A model generated the notes under the pieces. It was not told where the DNA came from. It was given only the letters and a program-made list of their open reading frames with translations, and searched no databases. A program made the position numbers and the translations under genes. From Saccharothrix sp. ALI-22-I (GTDB lineage Bacteria > Actinomycetota > Actinomycetes > Mycobacteriales > Pseudonocardiaceae): a DNA stretch of 64,000 nt. Positions 16,873 to 24,050 of this stretch are shown one piece after another. Each line of letters begins with the position of its first letter. Position 1 is the first letter of the stretch. Location: positions 1 to 64,000 of the forward strand of contig NZ_MTQP01000058.1 of NCBI RefSeq assembly GCF_001984175.1, written 5' to 3'.

Positions 16873-17598
16873 CTAACGCCTGCGCCAGGCCAGTACGCCG
16901 GCCGGCGCGTCCGTCACCGGTTCGCAGCCCGCCTCGCGCAGTTCGGCGTGCAGCACCTCGTCCGAGGCGACGAACGAGGGGAACGACACCGACTCCTCGG
17001 AAATCAGCCGGTCGCCCTCGTGCACGCGGTAGGTGACCGTCCACACGAGACGGTCACCGTCGACCGCCGCCTCGGCTGCGGAGTCGTAGCGACGGCGTCC
17101 GAGCGCACGTCCCGGCATCACCGTCGCCGGCACCGCGACCGGCTCCTGCGGCGCCTGGACATCGACGACGACGAGGCCGTCGCTGCGCAGTCGGGGCACC
17201 CAACGCCGCCACAGGGCCTGTCGGTCGGCGGGGGAGAAGTGGGTGAGCACGTGCAGCATCACCACGGCGTCCACCGGCCCGTCGACGTCGGCGGTCAGCG
17301 CGTCGTCCGGTAGCACCGTGACCGGCGGATCGCCCAATGCCGCCAGTCGGGTGGTGAGGGCGGCGCGCATGACCGGCGCGGGTTCGACCGCGAACACCTC
17401 CCCACCGGCGGGGAGCCCGGCCACCAAGGCCTCGGTGAACAAACCGGTGCCCGAGCCGATCTCCACCACGCGTGAAGCGCCGCTCACCAACGCGCCGAGT
17501 GCCGCACGCATCGCGTCGCGGTGGGCTGAGGGAAAGATCAGGTCGTAGTACTGGGCGTTGACGGCGTAGCCGCTCGCGCCCGTGGTGTCGGTCATCAT
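16873..17598 (-). CDS. Class I SAM-dependent methyltransferase
   Basis: The 241-residue product has the motif VVEIGSGTGLFTEAL (about residues 43-57). EVFAVEPAPVMR follows, then DAVVMLHVLTHF and LRSDGLVVVDVQ, all typical of the Methyltransf_25/UbiE group. I chose ATG 17598 because AAGG lies 8 nt upstream; a TTG at 17625 is also possible. A Zur-like box (17645-17660) sits 47 bp upstream, so it is probably made in low zinc. The substrate is unknown. Two methyltransferases of this kind in one zinc region suggest a shared metabolite or protein target. Confidence 0.85.
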   Translation of the reverse strand: MMTDTTGASGYAVNAQYYDLIFPSAHRDAMRAALGALVSGASRVVEIGSGTGLFTEALVAGLPAGGEVFAVEPAPVMRAALTTRLAALGDPPVTVLPDDALTADVDGPVDAVVMLHVLTHFSPADRQALWRRWVPRLRSDGLVVVDVQAPQEPVAVPATVMPGRALGRRRYDSAAEAAVDGDRLVWTVTYRVHEGDRLISEESVSFPSFVASDEVLHAELREAGCEPVTDAPAGVLAWRRR

Positions 17599-17644
17599 CG
17601 GTGAGGCCTTGTCCCGGGTAGGCAATCCACCGCGAATCTACACG

Positions 17645-17660
17645 AGAACGATTGTCGTTA
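17645..17660. promoter_or_regulatory. zur box: Putative Zur box C
   Basis: AGAACGATTGTCGTTA on the plus strand reads TAACGACAATCGTTCT on the minus strand, matching the core ACGACAATCGTT of box D. It lies between the end of zur (17732) and the start of the methyltransferase gene. Confidence 0.7.
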
Positions 17661-17731
17661 CACGGAACATGCCACTCAGTGCTAGCGGCCCGGCAGGTTC
17701 GAGCCGGTCCTCGCCGGTCCGGTTCACGGTC

Positions 17732-18160
17732 CTAGCTGCCGGTGCGCCCGAGCGGTGCTCGACCGTGCAGGTGGTCGGCGCAGTGCCGGCAGATGCCGGA
17801 GATCTTCACGCGCACAACGACATCGCTGAATCCGAACGCTTCCGGTGAAGTCCACCCCTCGAACGGTGAGGACTGGTCCGGGATCTCCACCGTCGACCGG
17901 CACTCCGAGCACATGAGGTGCTGGTGGGGGAGCGGGGAACAGCGGCGGTACCGGTGGCTGCCGTCCTCGTCGATCACCATGTCGACCAAGCGCATCAACC
18001 GAAGAACGTGGAGCGCCCGGTAGACGGTGATGAGCGAGATCTCCTCGCCCATCTGCCGCATCTCGAGGTGGAGTTCTCCGGCCGTGGTGAACCTGTCCTC
18101 CCACGTGAGGGCTTTCAGCACGGAGTTGGTCTTGCCGCTCAACTGCTGGTCCGGATCCAT
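17732..18160 (-). CDS. zur: Fur-family repressor, probably Zur
   Basis: The 142-residue product has a winged helix (FTTAGELHLEMRQMGEEISLITVYRAL is the recognition region, about residues 24-50). The regulatory metal site is in HRYRRCSPLPHQHLMCSEC. Two CxxC pairs, CSEC and CRHC, form the structural zinc site expected of Zur/Fur proteins. The GxSxxYRRC...HxH layout matches actinobacterial Zur rather than FurA. With zinc it should bind the palindromes found through this window and repress them. ATG 18160 lacks a clear ribosome site. A genome may carry another Zur elsewhere; this copy could be locus-specific. Confidence 0.85.
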   Translation of the reverse strand: MDPDQQLSGKTNSVLKALTWEDRFTTAGELHLEMRQMGEEISLITVYRALHVLRLMRLVDMVIDEDGSHRYRRCSPLPHQHLMCSECRSTVEIPDQSSPFEGWTSPEAFGFSDVVVRVKISGICRHCADHLHGRAPLGRTGS

Positions 18161-18206
18161 GCTTATAACCCCACCATCACGGCCTCATCGATCGGCGACT
18201 CTACTG

Positions 18207-18227
18207 AACATGATTGTGATTCTCGAT
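18207..18227. promoter_or_regulatory. Weak Zur-like box upstream of zur
   Basis: ATCGAGAATCACAATCATGTT, read on the minus strand, keeps GA.AATCA and AATCA but departs from the core of the other sites. It lies 47-67 bp upstream of the zur start and would fit autoregulation. Evidence is only partial sequence match. Confidence 0.35.
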
Positions 18228-18409
18228 AAGCTCCGCAAGATCCGTTCGGCCGAGATGGGTTCGACAGGTGTCGTCGGGTGGTCGGCCAACTCGTTGCCAT
18301 CGCCGTGTTCATGGCGGTGTTCCGCACGAGCACTCGCCGGCACCGGGAAGCGCCCGTGCTGAGGACCACCAGAGGCTTCCCGGCATTGCTCGGCTCGGCG
18401 CGGCGGTCC

Positions 18410-19573
18410 CTACTCCCGCTCCGCCGACCAGCGTGGAACGGGCAACGGGTGCTCGTGCAGGTGTGGTTCGAGGTCGTCCCACGAGGGCAGGGGGTCGTCG
18501 AACCGTCGCCACGCGGTCGGACCCGCCGCGAGTTCGGCGTCGGTGAGCAGTGCGGGGTCGAGCCTGCGGCGTGGTTCGTCGCGGTCGAGGTCGACGCCGA
18601 TGAACACCAGCTCCTGGCGGGCGGTGTGGCCGTCGAGCAGTTCGCCCGGCTCGATGGTGAGGTTCGGCCCGGCCTGGGACCACACGGCGAGGGTGTGCGG
18701 GCGGCTGGCGATGTGGCAGAAACCCTTGCTGCGCACGACGCCCTGCCAGTCCTCCAACGCGGCGGCCAGCCGGGCGGGGTGGAACGGGCGGTCGGCGCGG
18801 TAGGTGACCGAGCGGATGCCGTACTCCTCGGTCTCCGGCACGTGCGACCCCGCCAACTCCTCGGCCCACCCCGGTGACGTGGCCGCGGTCACCGGGTCGT
18901 AACGACCGGTGTCGAGCACCTCGGACAGGTCCACCACGCCGCGGTGCGACCGGATCAGCCGGGCACTCGGGTTGAGCTTGCGCAGCAACCCTTCCACCAC
19001 CGTCAGCTGCTCCGGTGTGGCCAGGTCGGTCTTGTTCAGCACCAGCACGTCGGCGAACTCCACCTGATCCACCAGCAGGTCCGAGATGCCCCGTTCATCC
19101 TCTTCCGCGGCGGCCAGGTCGCGTTCGGCGAGCCGGTCGCCCCGCTCCAACTCGGTGAGGAACCCCGAGGCGTCGACCACGGTGACCATCGTGTCCAGGC
19201 GGGCGTGGTCGGACAGGCTCGTGCCGTCCTCGAACGTCCACTCGAACGTCGCGGCCACCGGCATCGGCTCGGAGATCCCGGTCGACTCGATCAGGATCGT
19301 GTCGAACCGGCCTTCCCGGGCCAACGCGCCCACACTCTCCAACAGGTCCTCGCGCAACGTGCAGCAGATGCACCCGTTGGTCAGCTCCACCAGCCGTTCA
19401 CCGCCGCGCCCGGACACCAGGGCAGCGTCGATGTTCACCTCGCTCATGTCGTTGACCACCACCGCCACCCGGCGCCCTTCCCGGTTGGCCAGCACGTGGT
19501 TGAGCAGGGTGGTCTTGCCCGCACCGAGGAAACCGGACAGCACGGTGACGGGGGCGCGTGGATCGGCGGTCAT
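18410..19573 (-). CDS. CobW/ZNG1-family GTPase metallochaperone
   Basis: The 387-residue COG0523 protein has a P-loop in [12 protein letters not shown] (residues 13-24), the metal-binding CxCC in NGCICCTL (about 66-73), ESTGISEP and the G4 motif NKTD. A C-terminal CobW_C domain follows ([18 protein letters not shown] onward). Zur-controlled members are thought to deliver zinc to essential enzymes when zinc is scarce. It follows the zinc-free ribosomal protein operon on the same strand but is separated by a strong hairpin, so it may be read through at a reduced level. Confidence 0.92.
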   Translation of the reverse strand: MTADPRAPVTVLSGFLGAGKTTLLNHVLANREGRRVAVVVNDMSEVNIDAALVSGRGGERLVELTNGCICCTLREDLLESVGALAREGRFDTILIESTGISEPMPVAATFEWTFEDGTSLSDHARLDTMVTVVDASGFLTELERGDRLAERDLAAAEEDERGISDLLVDQVEFADVLVLNKTDLATPEQLTVVEGLLRKLNPSARLIRSHRGVVDLSEVLDTGRYDPVTAATSPGWAEELAGSHVPETEEYGIRSVTYRADRPFHPARLAAALEDWQGVVRSKGFCHIASRPHTLAVWSQAGPNLTIEPGELLDGHTARQELVFIGVDLDRDEPRRRLDPALLTDAELAAGPTAWRRFDDPLPSWDDLEPHLHEHPLPVPRWSAERE

Positions 19574-19596
19574 GTGGTTCTTTCCAGGTAGAAGGG

Positions 19597-19631
19597 CGGG
19601 TGTGCTCCGCCGGCTGAGCGGAGCACACCCG
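19597..19631. terminator. 14-bp perfect hairpin between rpsR and the CobW gene
   Basis: CGGGTGTGCTCCGC (19597-19610) pairs exactly with GCGGAGCACACCCG (19618-19631) around 7 nt. It begins 6 bp past the rpsR stop and ends 24 bp before the GTPase ATG. It can be a terminator with partial read-through or an attenuator. Confidence 0.75.
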
Positions 19632-19636
19632 GTCGG

Positions 19637-19879
19637 TCAACGCCCTTGGCTGGGGTAGGGGAGCAGTGCCATCTCTCGTGCGTTCTTGATGGCGGTGGCG
19701 ACCTGGCGTTGTTGTTGCGGTGTCAAACCGGTGACGCGGCGGGAGCGGATCTTGCCGCGGTCGGAGATGAACTTCCGCAGCAGCGTGGCGTCCTTCCAGT
19801 CCACGTCGGTTATGCCCTCTTTGCGCAGCAGGTTCACCCGGCGCTTCGGGGCACGTTCGACCTTGGGCACCCGGCTCAC
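19637..19879 (-). CDS. rpsR: Ribosomal protein S18, zinc-free paralogue
   Basis: The 80-residue product contains [12 protein letters not shown]-like basic start, then [17 protein letters not shown] and [27 protein letters not shown], diagnostic of S18. It has no Cys, so it is the C- (zinc-independent) form. The start at GTG 19879 overlaps the S14 stop as GTGA. It is the last gene of the L28-L33-S14-S18 string. In zinc shortage such paralogues replace zinc-binding versions and release zinc from ribosomes. Confidence 0.94.
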   Translation of the reverse strand: MSRVPKVERAPKRRVNLLRKEGITDVDWKDATLLRKFISDRGKIRSRRVTGLTPQQQRQVATAIKNAREMALLPYPSQGR

Positions 19880-20172
19880 CAACTCGACTTGCTCACGCCG
19901 GGCAGCTCGCCGCGGTGCGCCATCTCGCGCAGCCGGATGCGGGACAGGCCGAACGCGCGGTTGAACGCCCTGGGGCGACCGTCCACGGCGTCCCGGTTGC
20001 GCAGCCTGGTGGGACTGGCGTCACGGGGCAGCTTCTGCAACGCCCGCAGGGCCTCGTCGCGGCGCTCCGGGTCGAGCCGGATGATCTCCTTCAGCTCGTG
20101 GCGCCGCTCGGCGTACCGGGCGACGACCTCCCGCCGCTGCCGGTCCTTGGCGATCTTGGACTTCTTGGCCAT
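19876..20172 (-). CDS. rpsN: Ribosomal protein S14, zinc-free long form
   Basis: The 98-residue product starts [17 protein letters not shown] and ends in the S14 signature [21 protein letters not shown] plus [14 protein letters not shown]. The zinc-binding CxxC pairs of the short form are absent. ATG overlaps the L33 stop by one base (TGATG). This is the standard Zur-regulated alternative S14. Confidence 0.96.
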   Translation of the reverse strand: MAKKSKIAKDRQRREVVARYAERRHELKEIIRLDPERRDEALRALQKLPRDASPTRLRNRDAVDGRPRAFNRAFGLSRIRLREMAHRGELPGVSKSSW

Positions 20173-20339
20173 CAGCGCTCCTCCTTGAAGTCGACGTGCC
20201 TGCGGACGACGGGATCGAACTTGCGCAGCACCAACCGGTCGGGGTCGTTGCGGCGGTTCTTGCGGGTGACGTAGGTGTAGCCGGTGCCCGCGGTGGAGCG
20301 GAGCTTGATGATCGGCCGGACGTCGGTGGACTTGGCCAT
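20172..20339 (-). CDS. rpmG: Ribosomal protein L33, zinc-free paralogue
   Basis: The 55-residue product reads [20 protein letters not shown], then [20 protein letters not shown], the L33 pattern with no Cys. Zinc-binding L33 has two CxxC. It overlaps L28 and S14 by one base each (TGATG). Confidence 0.96.
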   Translation of the reverse strand: MAKSTDVRPIIKLRSTAGTGYTYVTRKNRRNDPDRLVLRKFDPVVRRHVDFKEER

Positions 20340-20578
20340 CAGACCTTCACCCCCTGGCGGCGCAGGTCGGCGACCACCGCTTCGATGCCGCGGCGGTCGA
20401 CGGTCTTGATGCCCTTGGTCGACAGGTTGAGCACGACGTACCGGTTCTCCGAGGGCAGCCAGAACCTGCGGCGCTGGGTGTTGGGCAGCCAGCGCCGGGA
20501 CGTGCGCCGATGGGAGTGCGAGACCTGTTTGCCGAAGCCGGGCTTGCGCCCGGTGACCTGGCAGTGCCGTGCGGACAC
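20339..20578 (-). CDS. rpmB: Ribosomal protein L28, zinc-free paralogue
   Basis: The 79-residue product starts at GTG after GGAGG. Family pattern: [20 protein letters not shown], then [19 protein letters not shown]. It retains one Cys at the N-terminus but not the CxxC pairs of zinc-binding L28. It is the first gene of the string and begins 20 bp from Zur box D. Confidence 0.95.
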   Translation of the reverse strand: MSARHCQVTGRKPGFGKQVSHSHRRTSRRWLPNTQRRRFWLPSENRYVVLNLSTKGIKTVDRRGIEAVVADLRRQGVKV

Positions 20579-20597
20579 CCTACCTCCAGTTTTAAAA

Positions 20598-20615
20598 CGA
20601 CAATCGTTACCGTTA
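20598..20615. promoter_or_regulatory. zur box: Putative Zur box D (CGACAATCGTTACCGTTA)
   Basis: The box is placed between divergent rpmB (start 20578) and the CobW-like gene (ATG 20627). It ends only 11 bp before that ATG, so the transcript must be leaderless or very short-leadered and the box must cover the core promoter of both units. Confidence 0.8.
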
Positions 20616-20626
20616 GGCTAACCCAC

Positions 20627-21721
20627 ATGGGAACCGAGGTCGTACTGGTGGCCGGTCTCGCGGAGCACGACGTGGCCGGGGAGGTCTGGCGCGCGTCGCC
20701 GGGGTCGGTGCTGGTCCGCCACGACCTGCGCGATCTCTCCGAGGGCGTGGTGCGCCGCTGGGTCGACGGCGAGCTGACGGTGCTGGAACTCGCGCACGGG
20801 TGTGTGTCGTGCACGTTGCGCCTCGACCTGCTGCCGCTGCTGGAACGGCTGGGCGGCCGGGTGGTCGTGCACCTGGACCCGGCGCTGGAGCCGGAAGCCG
20901 TCTGCTTCGCCCTGCGGGAGGTGGACGTGCGGGTCGAAGGCGTGATCACCGTGGTGGACCTCGCGACCTGGCTCGCCGACGCGACCGGTGAGGACACGAT
21001 GGACGACCGCGGCCTGGGCGCGGGGGACGGCGACGAGCGCACCGTGGCGCAGGTGGTCGTGGGGCAGGCGGAGTTCGCCGACGCGATCGTGCTGACCGGC
21101 GTCGGCGTCGACCCCGCCTTGGACGCCGTGCTGGACCGGCTGAACCCCCTCGCGCCGCGTCGACACCGGGACGTCCTCGACGTGCCGGAACTGCTGGCCG
21201 CGATCCCCGAGGGCGCCCGTCGAGGCCGGTTCGACGACGGCTTCGGCACCCTGCTGCACGGGCAGCCGCCGCTGGAACCGGCGCACGGCGCGGCCGTCGT
21301 GCACTTCACCGAACGCCGCCCGTTCCACCCGATGCGGTTGCACCAGGCCATCGACGTCCTGCTCGACGGCGTCGTGCGCACCCGCGGCCGGGTGTGGGTG
21401 GCCAGTCAGCCGGATGTCGCGCTGTGGCTGGAGTCTGCCGGTGGTGGCCTGAACGTGGGCAACCTCGGGCCGTGGCTCGCGGCCGTCGACGACTGGTCCG
21501 AGGTGCCCGCCGAGCGCCAGGTGACCGCTTCGGCGGTGTGGGACCCCTACTTCGGCGACCGGTCGCAGGAGCTGGTGGTCATCACGGCCTCCGCGTCACC
21601 GGAGGAGATCACGGCGGCACTGCGCGAGGCGTTGGTGACCGACGAGGAATTGGCGTTGATCGACGAACTGGAGTTCGTCGACCCCTTCGCCGAGTGGCAC
21701 GACCAGATGGAGGAGTTGTGA
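20627..21721 (+). CDS. CobW-like protein without a P-loop
   Basis: The 364-residue product has the COG0523 outline, but the N-terminal beta strand ends [16 protein letters not shown] where GTPases have [12 protein letters not shown], so GTP binding is unlikely. The metal motif is CVSC in GCVSCTLR rather than CxCC. G3-like ([11 protein letters not shown]) and G4-like (IVLTGVG) segments are degenerate. The CobW_C domain is retained ([20 protein letters not shown]). It ends with an acidic tail. It is co-transcribed with zinc-free L31 and L32 (GTGA overlap). It may be a non-GTPase zinc sensor or partner of the intact paralogue at 18410. Similar degenerate copies are known beside rpmE/rpmF in actinobacteria but lack a defined role. 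Confidence 0.85.
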   Translation: MGTEVVLVAGLAEHDVAGEVWRASPGSVLVRHDLRDLSEGVVRRWVDGELTVLELAHGCVSCTLRLDLLPLLERLGGRVVVHLDPALEPEAVCFALREVDVRVEGVITVVDLATWLADATGEDTMDDRGLGAGDGDERTVAQVVVGQAEFADAIVLTGVGVDPALDAVLDRLNPLAPRRHRDVLDVPELLAAIPEGARRGRFDDGFGTLLHGQPPLEPAHGAAVVHFTERRPFHPMRLHQAIDVLLDGVVRTRGRVWVASQPDVALWLESAGGGLNVGNLGPWLAAVDDWSEVPAERQVTASAVWDPYFGDRSQELVVITASASPEEITAALREALVTDEELALIDELEFVDPFAEWHDQMEEL

Positions 21722-21969
21722 AGCAGGGCATCCACCCCGACTACCACCCGGTGGTCTTCAAGGACCAGGCGACGGGCAAGGCGTTCCTGACCCGGTCCAC
21801 GGCCACGTCGACCCGGACGATCGAGTGGGAGGACGGCAACACCTACCCGCTCATCACGGTCGACATCACGTCCGACTCCCACCCGTTCTGGACCGGCGCC
21901 CAGCGGGTCATGGACACCGCCGGCCGGGTCGAGAAGTTCAACCGCCGCTACGGGAAGAGGACGACCTGA
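21718..21969 (+). CDS. rpmE: Ribosomal protein L31, type B (zinc-free)
   Basis: The 83-residue product starts [16 protein letters not shown] and has the type-B features [21 protein letters not shown]. The CxxC zinc motif of type-A L31 is absent. GTG 21718 overlaps the previous stop. Zur-controlled type-B L31 replacing type A is well documented in Bacillus and Streptomyces. Confidence 0.97.
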   Translation: MKQGIHPDYHPVVFKDQATGKAFLTRSTATSTRTIEWEDGNTYPLITVDITSDSHPFWTGAQRVMDTAGRVEKFNRRYGKRTT

Positions 21970-22130
21970 TGGCCGTGCCGAAGCGCAAGACCTCGCGCAG
22001 CAACACCCGCCACCGCCGTGCGCAGTGGAAGGCCACGCCACCGGACCTCGTCCCGGTGACCACTCTCGACGGTCGCAAGCTCAGGGTGCCCCGCCGACTG
22101 GTGGCCGCCTATCGACGGGGACTTCTCTGA
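21969..22130 (+). CDS. rpmF: Ribosomal protein L32, zinc-free paralogue
   Basis: The 53-residue product starts [20 protein letters not shown], the L32 signature. The C-terminal half has no Cys, whereas zinc-binding L32 carries two CxxC-like pairs. ATG overlaps the L31 stop by one base. Confidence 0.96.
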   Translation: MAVPKRKTSRSNTRHRRAQWKATPPDLVPVTTLDGRKLRVPRRLVAAYRRGLL

Positions 22131-22165
22131 CCGGAGTGCTCACGCGTGGCTGCCGGTGCCGCCGT

Positions 22166-22285
22166 TCACCGATCGATCAGTGAGGTCGCGGCGGCCCGGC
22201 GCCAGGGGGCATCGCGCAGCAAGCGGAGTCCGTTGAGCCCGACGATCACGGTCGGGCCTTCGTGTCCGAGGACGCCCAGGGGAAG
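22166..22285 (-). pseudogene. C-terminal remnant of a P1B-type metal ATPase
   Basis: The minus strand reads LPLGVLGHEGPTVIVGLNG followed by LRLLRDAPWRR and a stop. This is the last transmembrane helix and tail typical of ZntA/CadA-like zinc/cadmium-exporting P-type ATPases (GHEGSTVLVGLNGLRLL in relatives). Everything upstream is missing; the next bases belong to a different broken gene on the other strand. Confidence 0.65.
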
Positions 22286-22585
22286 TCGGCGTCCTCTACC
22301 TCGCGCTGCCGGACGAGGTGGCGCGCGCCGCGGGATCGCAGGCGCCCCTGGCGTGGCTGTTCGCCCTGTCCTCCCTGCTCGTCGTGTCCGCCCAGCTGCC
22401 GGTCACCCGGTGGGCCGGGAACCGGCTGGACCTGCGCAGGTCCATGGCCATCGGGCTATCGTCCTCGTCGGCAGCGCGGCAACCGGCTACCTGCTCGACC
22501 TGGCCTCCCGCATGCCGTGCCCTGGCTCGTCCTCGCCACGATCCCGGCGCTGGCCATCATGCTGCTGCCTCGGGGCGTCGACAGT
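22283..22585 (+). pseudogene. MFS transporter remnant with deletions and frameshifts
   Basis: Three pieces in different frames read as parts of one major-facilitator protein: GVLYLALPDEVARAAGSQAP with LAWLFALSSLLVVSAQLPV; SAATGYLLDLASR; and AVPWLVLATIPALAIMLLPRG. These correspond to the middle and C-terminal helices, so the first half and an internal part are gone. The substrate is unknowable. Confidence 0.6.
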
Positions 22586-22776
22586 CCTCGATCGACGGAC
22601 GAACCGGGTGACATCACGGCGAGCGGAACGCCGGTGTGACCGGTGACCTGCGCCAACCCGGCAAACCGCGAGTTCTGGCACAGCGTGCGTACGGGTGCCG
22701 GGACTGCGAACGAGCTCGACTGGCAGACCTCCGTCACCAGTGTCATGACTCGCAACAACTAGACGCACGTAGCTTG

Positions 22777-22794
22777 TAACGATAATCATTGTCG
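22777..22794. promoter_or_regulatory. zur box: Putative Zur box E (TAACGATAATCATTGTCG)
   Basis: On the minus strand it reads CGACAATGATTATCGTTA, an excellent match to box A/D/F. It ends 34 bp before the methyltransferase ATG at 22829, tying that gene to the Zur regulon. Confidence 0.8.
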
Positions 22795-22828
22795 AACTAG
22801 CATGCTCCCGACCGACTCGGGAGGCGTG

Positions 22829-23968
22829 ATGGAAGAGCTCGTTCGCCGGGCCGCGACGGCCGGTGAAGCGGCGGTGGCGGCGGCCGATCTCGCAGCGCTC
22901 GGTGATCTGGCCGATCTGCTCGACCAGGCCGCGCTGCTCGCGATCGCGTACACCGTGAGACGTCAGGGACTGTTCGACGCGCCCGACACCGCGCACGATC
23001 TCCGCGAGATCGTCACTGCCATGAAGGTCGCTCCTCGGCACGTCCGGATCGTGCGTCGCTGGCTCGCGGCGCTCGTGCGCGAAGGCATGCTCGCGCGGGA
23101 CGCGGCGCGGTATCGAGGACTGCGCAGGGTGGAGGCCGCGGAGGTCGAAGGGGCGCGCGCCCGCCTGGACTCTGTGGCCCGTGGGTTCGAGCACGGTCCG
23201 GGGCTGGCGCGTTTCTTCCAGCTGTCGGTGTCATATCTGCCGGAACTGCTGCGCGACGAGATCTCGTTGCAGGCGCTGCTGTTCGCCGACGGGGACCTGG
23301 ATGTGGCCGACGACGTGTACCGGCGCAACCTGGCAAGTAGGTACACCAACAACGCCGCCGCGGCGGCGATGAGGGCGTTCTCCGAGCGGCACGCGGGACC
23401 TGGACCGGTGCGGGTGTTGGAGATCGGGGCGGGTGTGGGCGGTACGACGGTCGAGGTGCTGCCGGAGCTGGACGGGCTGGAAGTCGACTACCTGTTCACC
23501 GATGTGACGCGGTTCTTCCTGATGGCCGCGAAGGAGCGGTTCGCGTCTCGGCCGTGGGTGCGCTACGGCTTGTTCGACCTCAACCGCGACGCCTCGGAGC
23601 AGGGGCGCCCGCCGGAATCGGTGGACCTGGTGCTCGCGGCCAACGTGTTGCACAACGCGCGGCACGCGGAGCGGACGCTGCGGGCGATCCGCGACCTGCT
23701 CGCGCCGGGCGGGTGCCTGGTGTTCATCGAGACCTGTCGTGATCACTACCAGCTCATGACCTCGATGCAGTTCCTGATGTCGCCGCCCGCCGCCGAGCCG
23801 GACGCGGACTTCGAGGACTTCCGCCGGGGCACCGATCGGATCTTCCCGACGCGGGAGGAGTGGCTCGGCGAGCTCGCCGCGGCAGGTTTTCGGGATCCGC
23901 TTTGCGTGCCGGGTGTGGACCACCCGCTGAGCCGGATCGGGCAGCACGTGTTCTCCGCGACGCGCTGA
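22829..23968 (+). CDS. Stand-alone methyltransferase of PKS/NRPS type
   Basis: The 379-residue product has an all-helical/winged N-terminal half (1-190) followed by a SAM domain: RVLEIGAGVGGTTVEVLPEL (about 195-214), then YLFTDVTRFFLMAAKERF, VDLVLAANVLHN and LLAPGGCLVFIE. This order and wording match methyltransferase domains embedded in polyketide and peptide synthases. HMWP1 of yersiniabactin has such a domain between AT and KR; the synthase encoded next lacks it, so this protein may act in trans on the ketide or thiazoline. ATG 22829 follows GGGAGG; an upstream in-frame ATG at 22802 would start within 8 bp of the Zur box. Confidence 0.85.
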   Translation: MEELVRRAATAGEAAVAAADLAALGDLADLLDQAALLAIAYTVRRQGLFDAPDTAHDLREIVTAMKVAPRHVRIVRRWLAALVREGMLARDAARYRGLRRVEAAEVEGARARLDSVARGFEHGPGLARFFQLSVSYLPELLRDEISLQALLFADGDLDVADDVYRRNLASRYTNNAAAAAMRAFSERHAGPGPVRVLEIGAGVGGTTVEVLPELDGLEVDYLFTDVTRFFLMAAKERFASRPWVRYGLFDLNRDASEQGRPPESVDLVLAANVLHNARHAERTLRAIRDLLAPGGCLVFIETCRDHYQLMTSMQFLMSPPAAEPDADFEDFRRGTDRIFPTREEWLGELAAAGFRDPLCVPGVDHPLSRIGQHVFSATR

Positions 23969-23986
23969 TTGACAATGATTGTCGTT
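23969..23986. promoter_or_regulatory. zur box: Putative Zur box F (TTGACAATGATTGTCGTT)
   Basis: The box contains the perfect palindrome GACAATGATTGTC apart from its centre. It starts directly after the methyltransferase stop and lies 65 bp upstream of the PKS GTG, so it should control the long operon 24051-38505. Confidence 0.85.
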
Positions 23987-24050
23987 TCCGTAAGCTGACG
24001 ACGGTCGTCACTCGTCCGAGTGACGACCGTCGTCGCCTGGGAGTGAGCCC

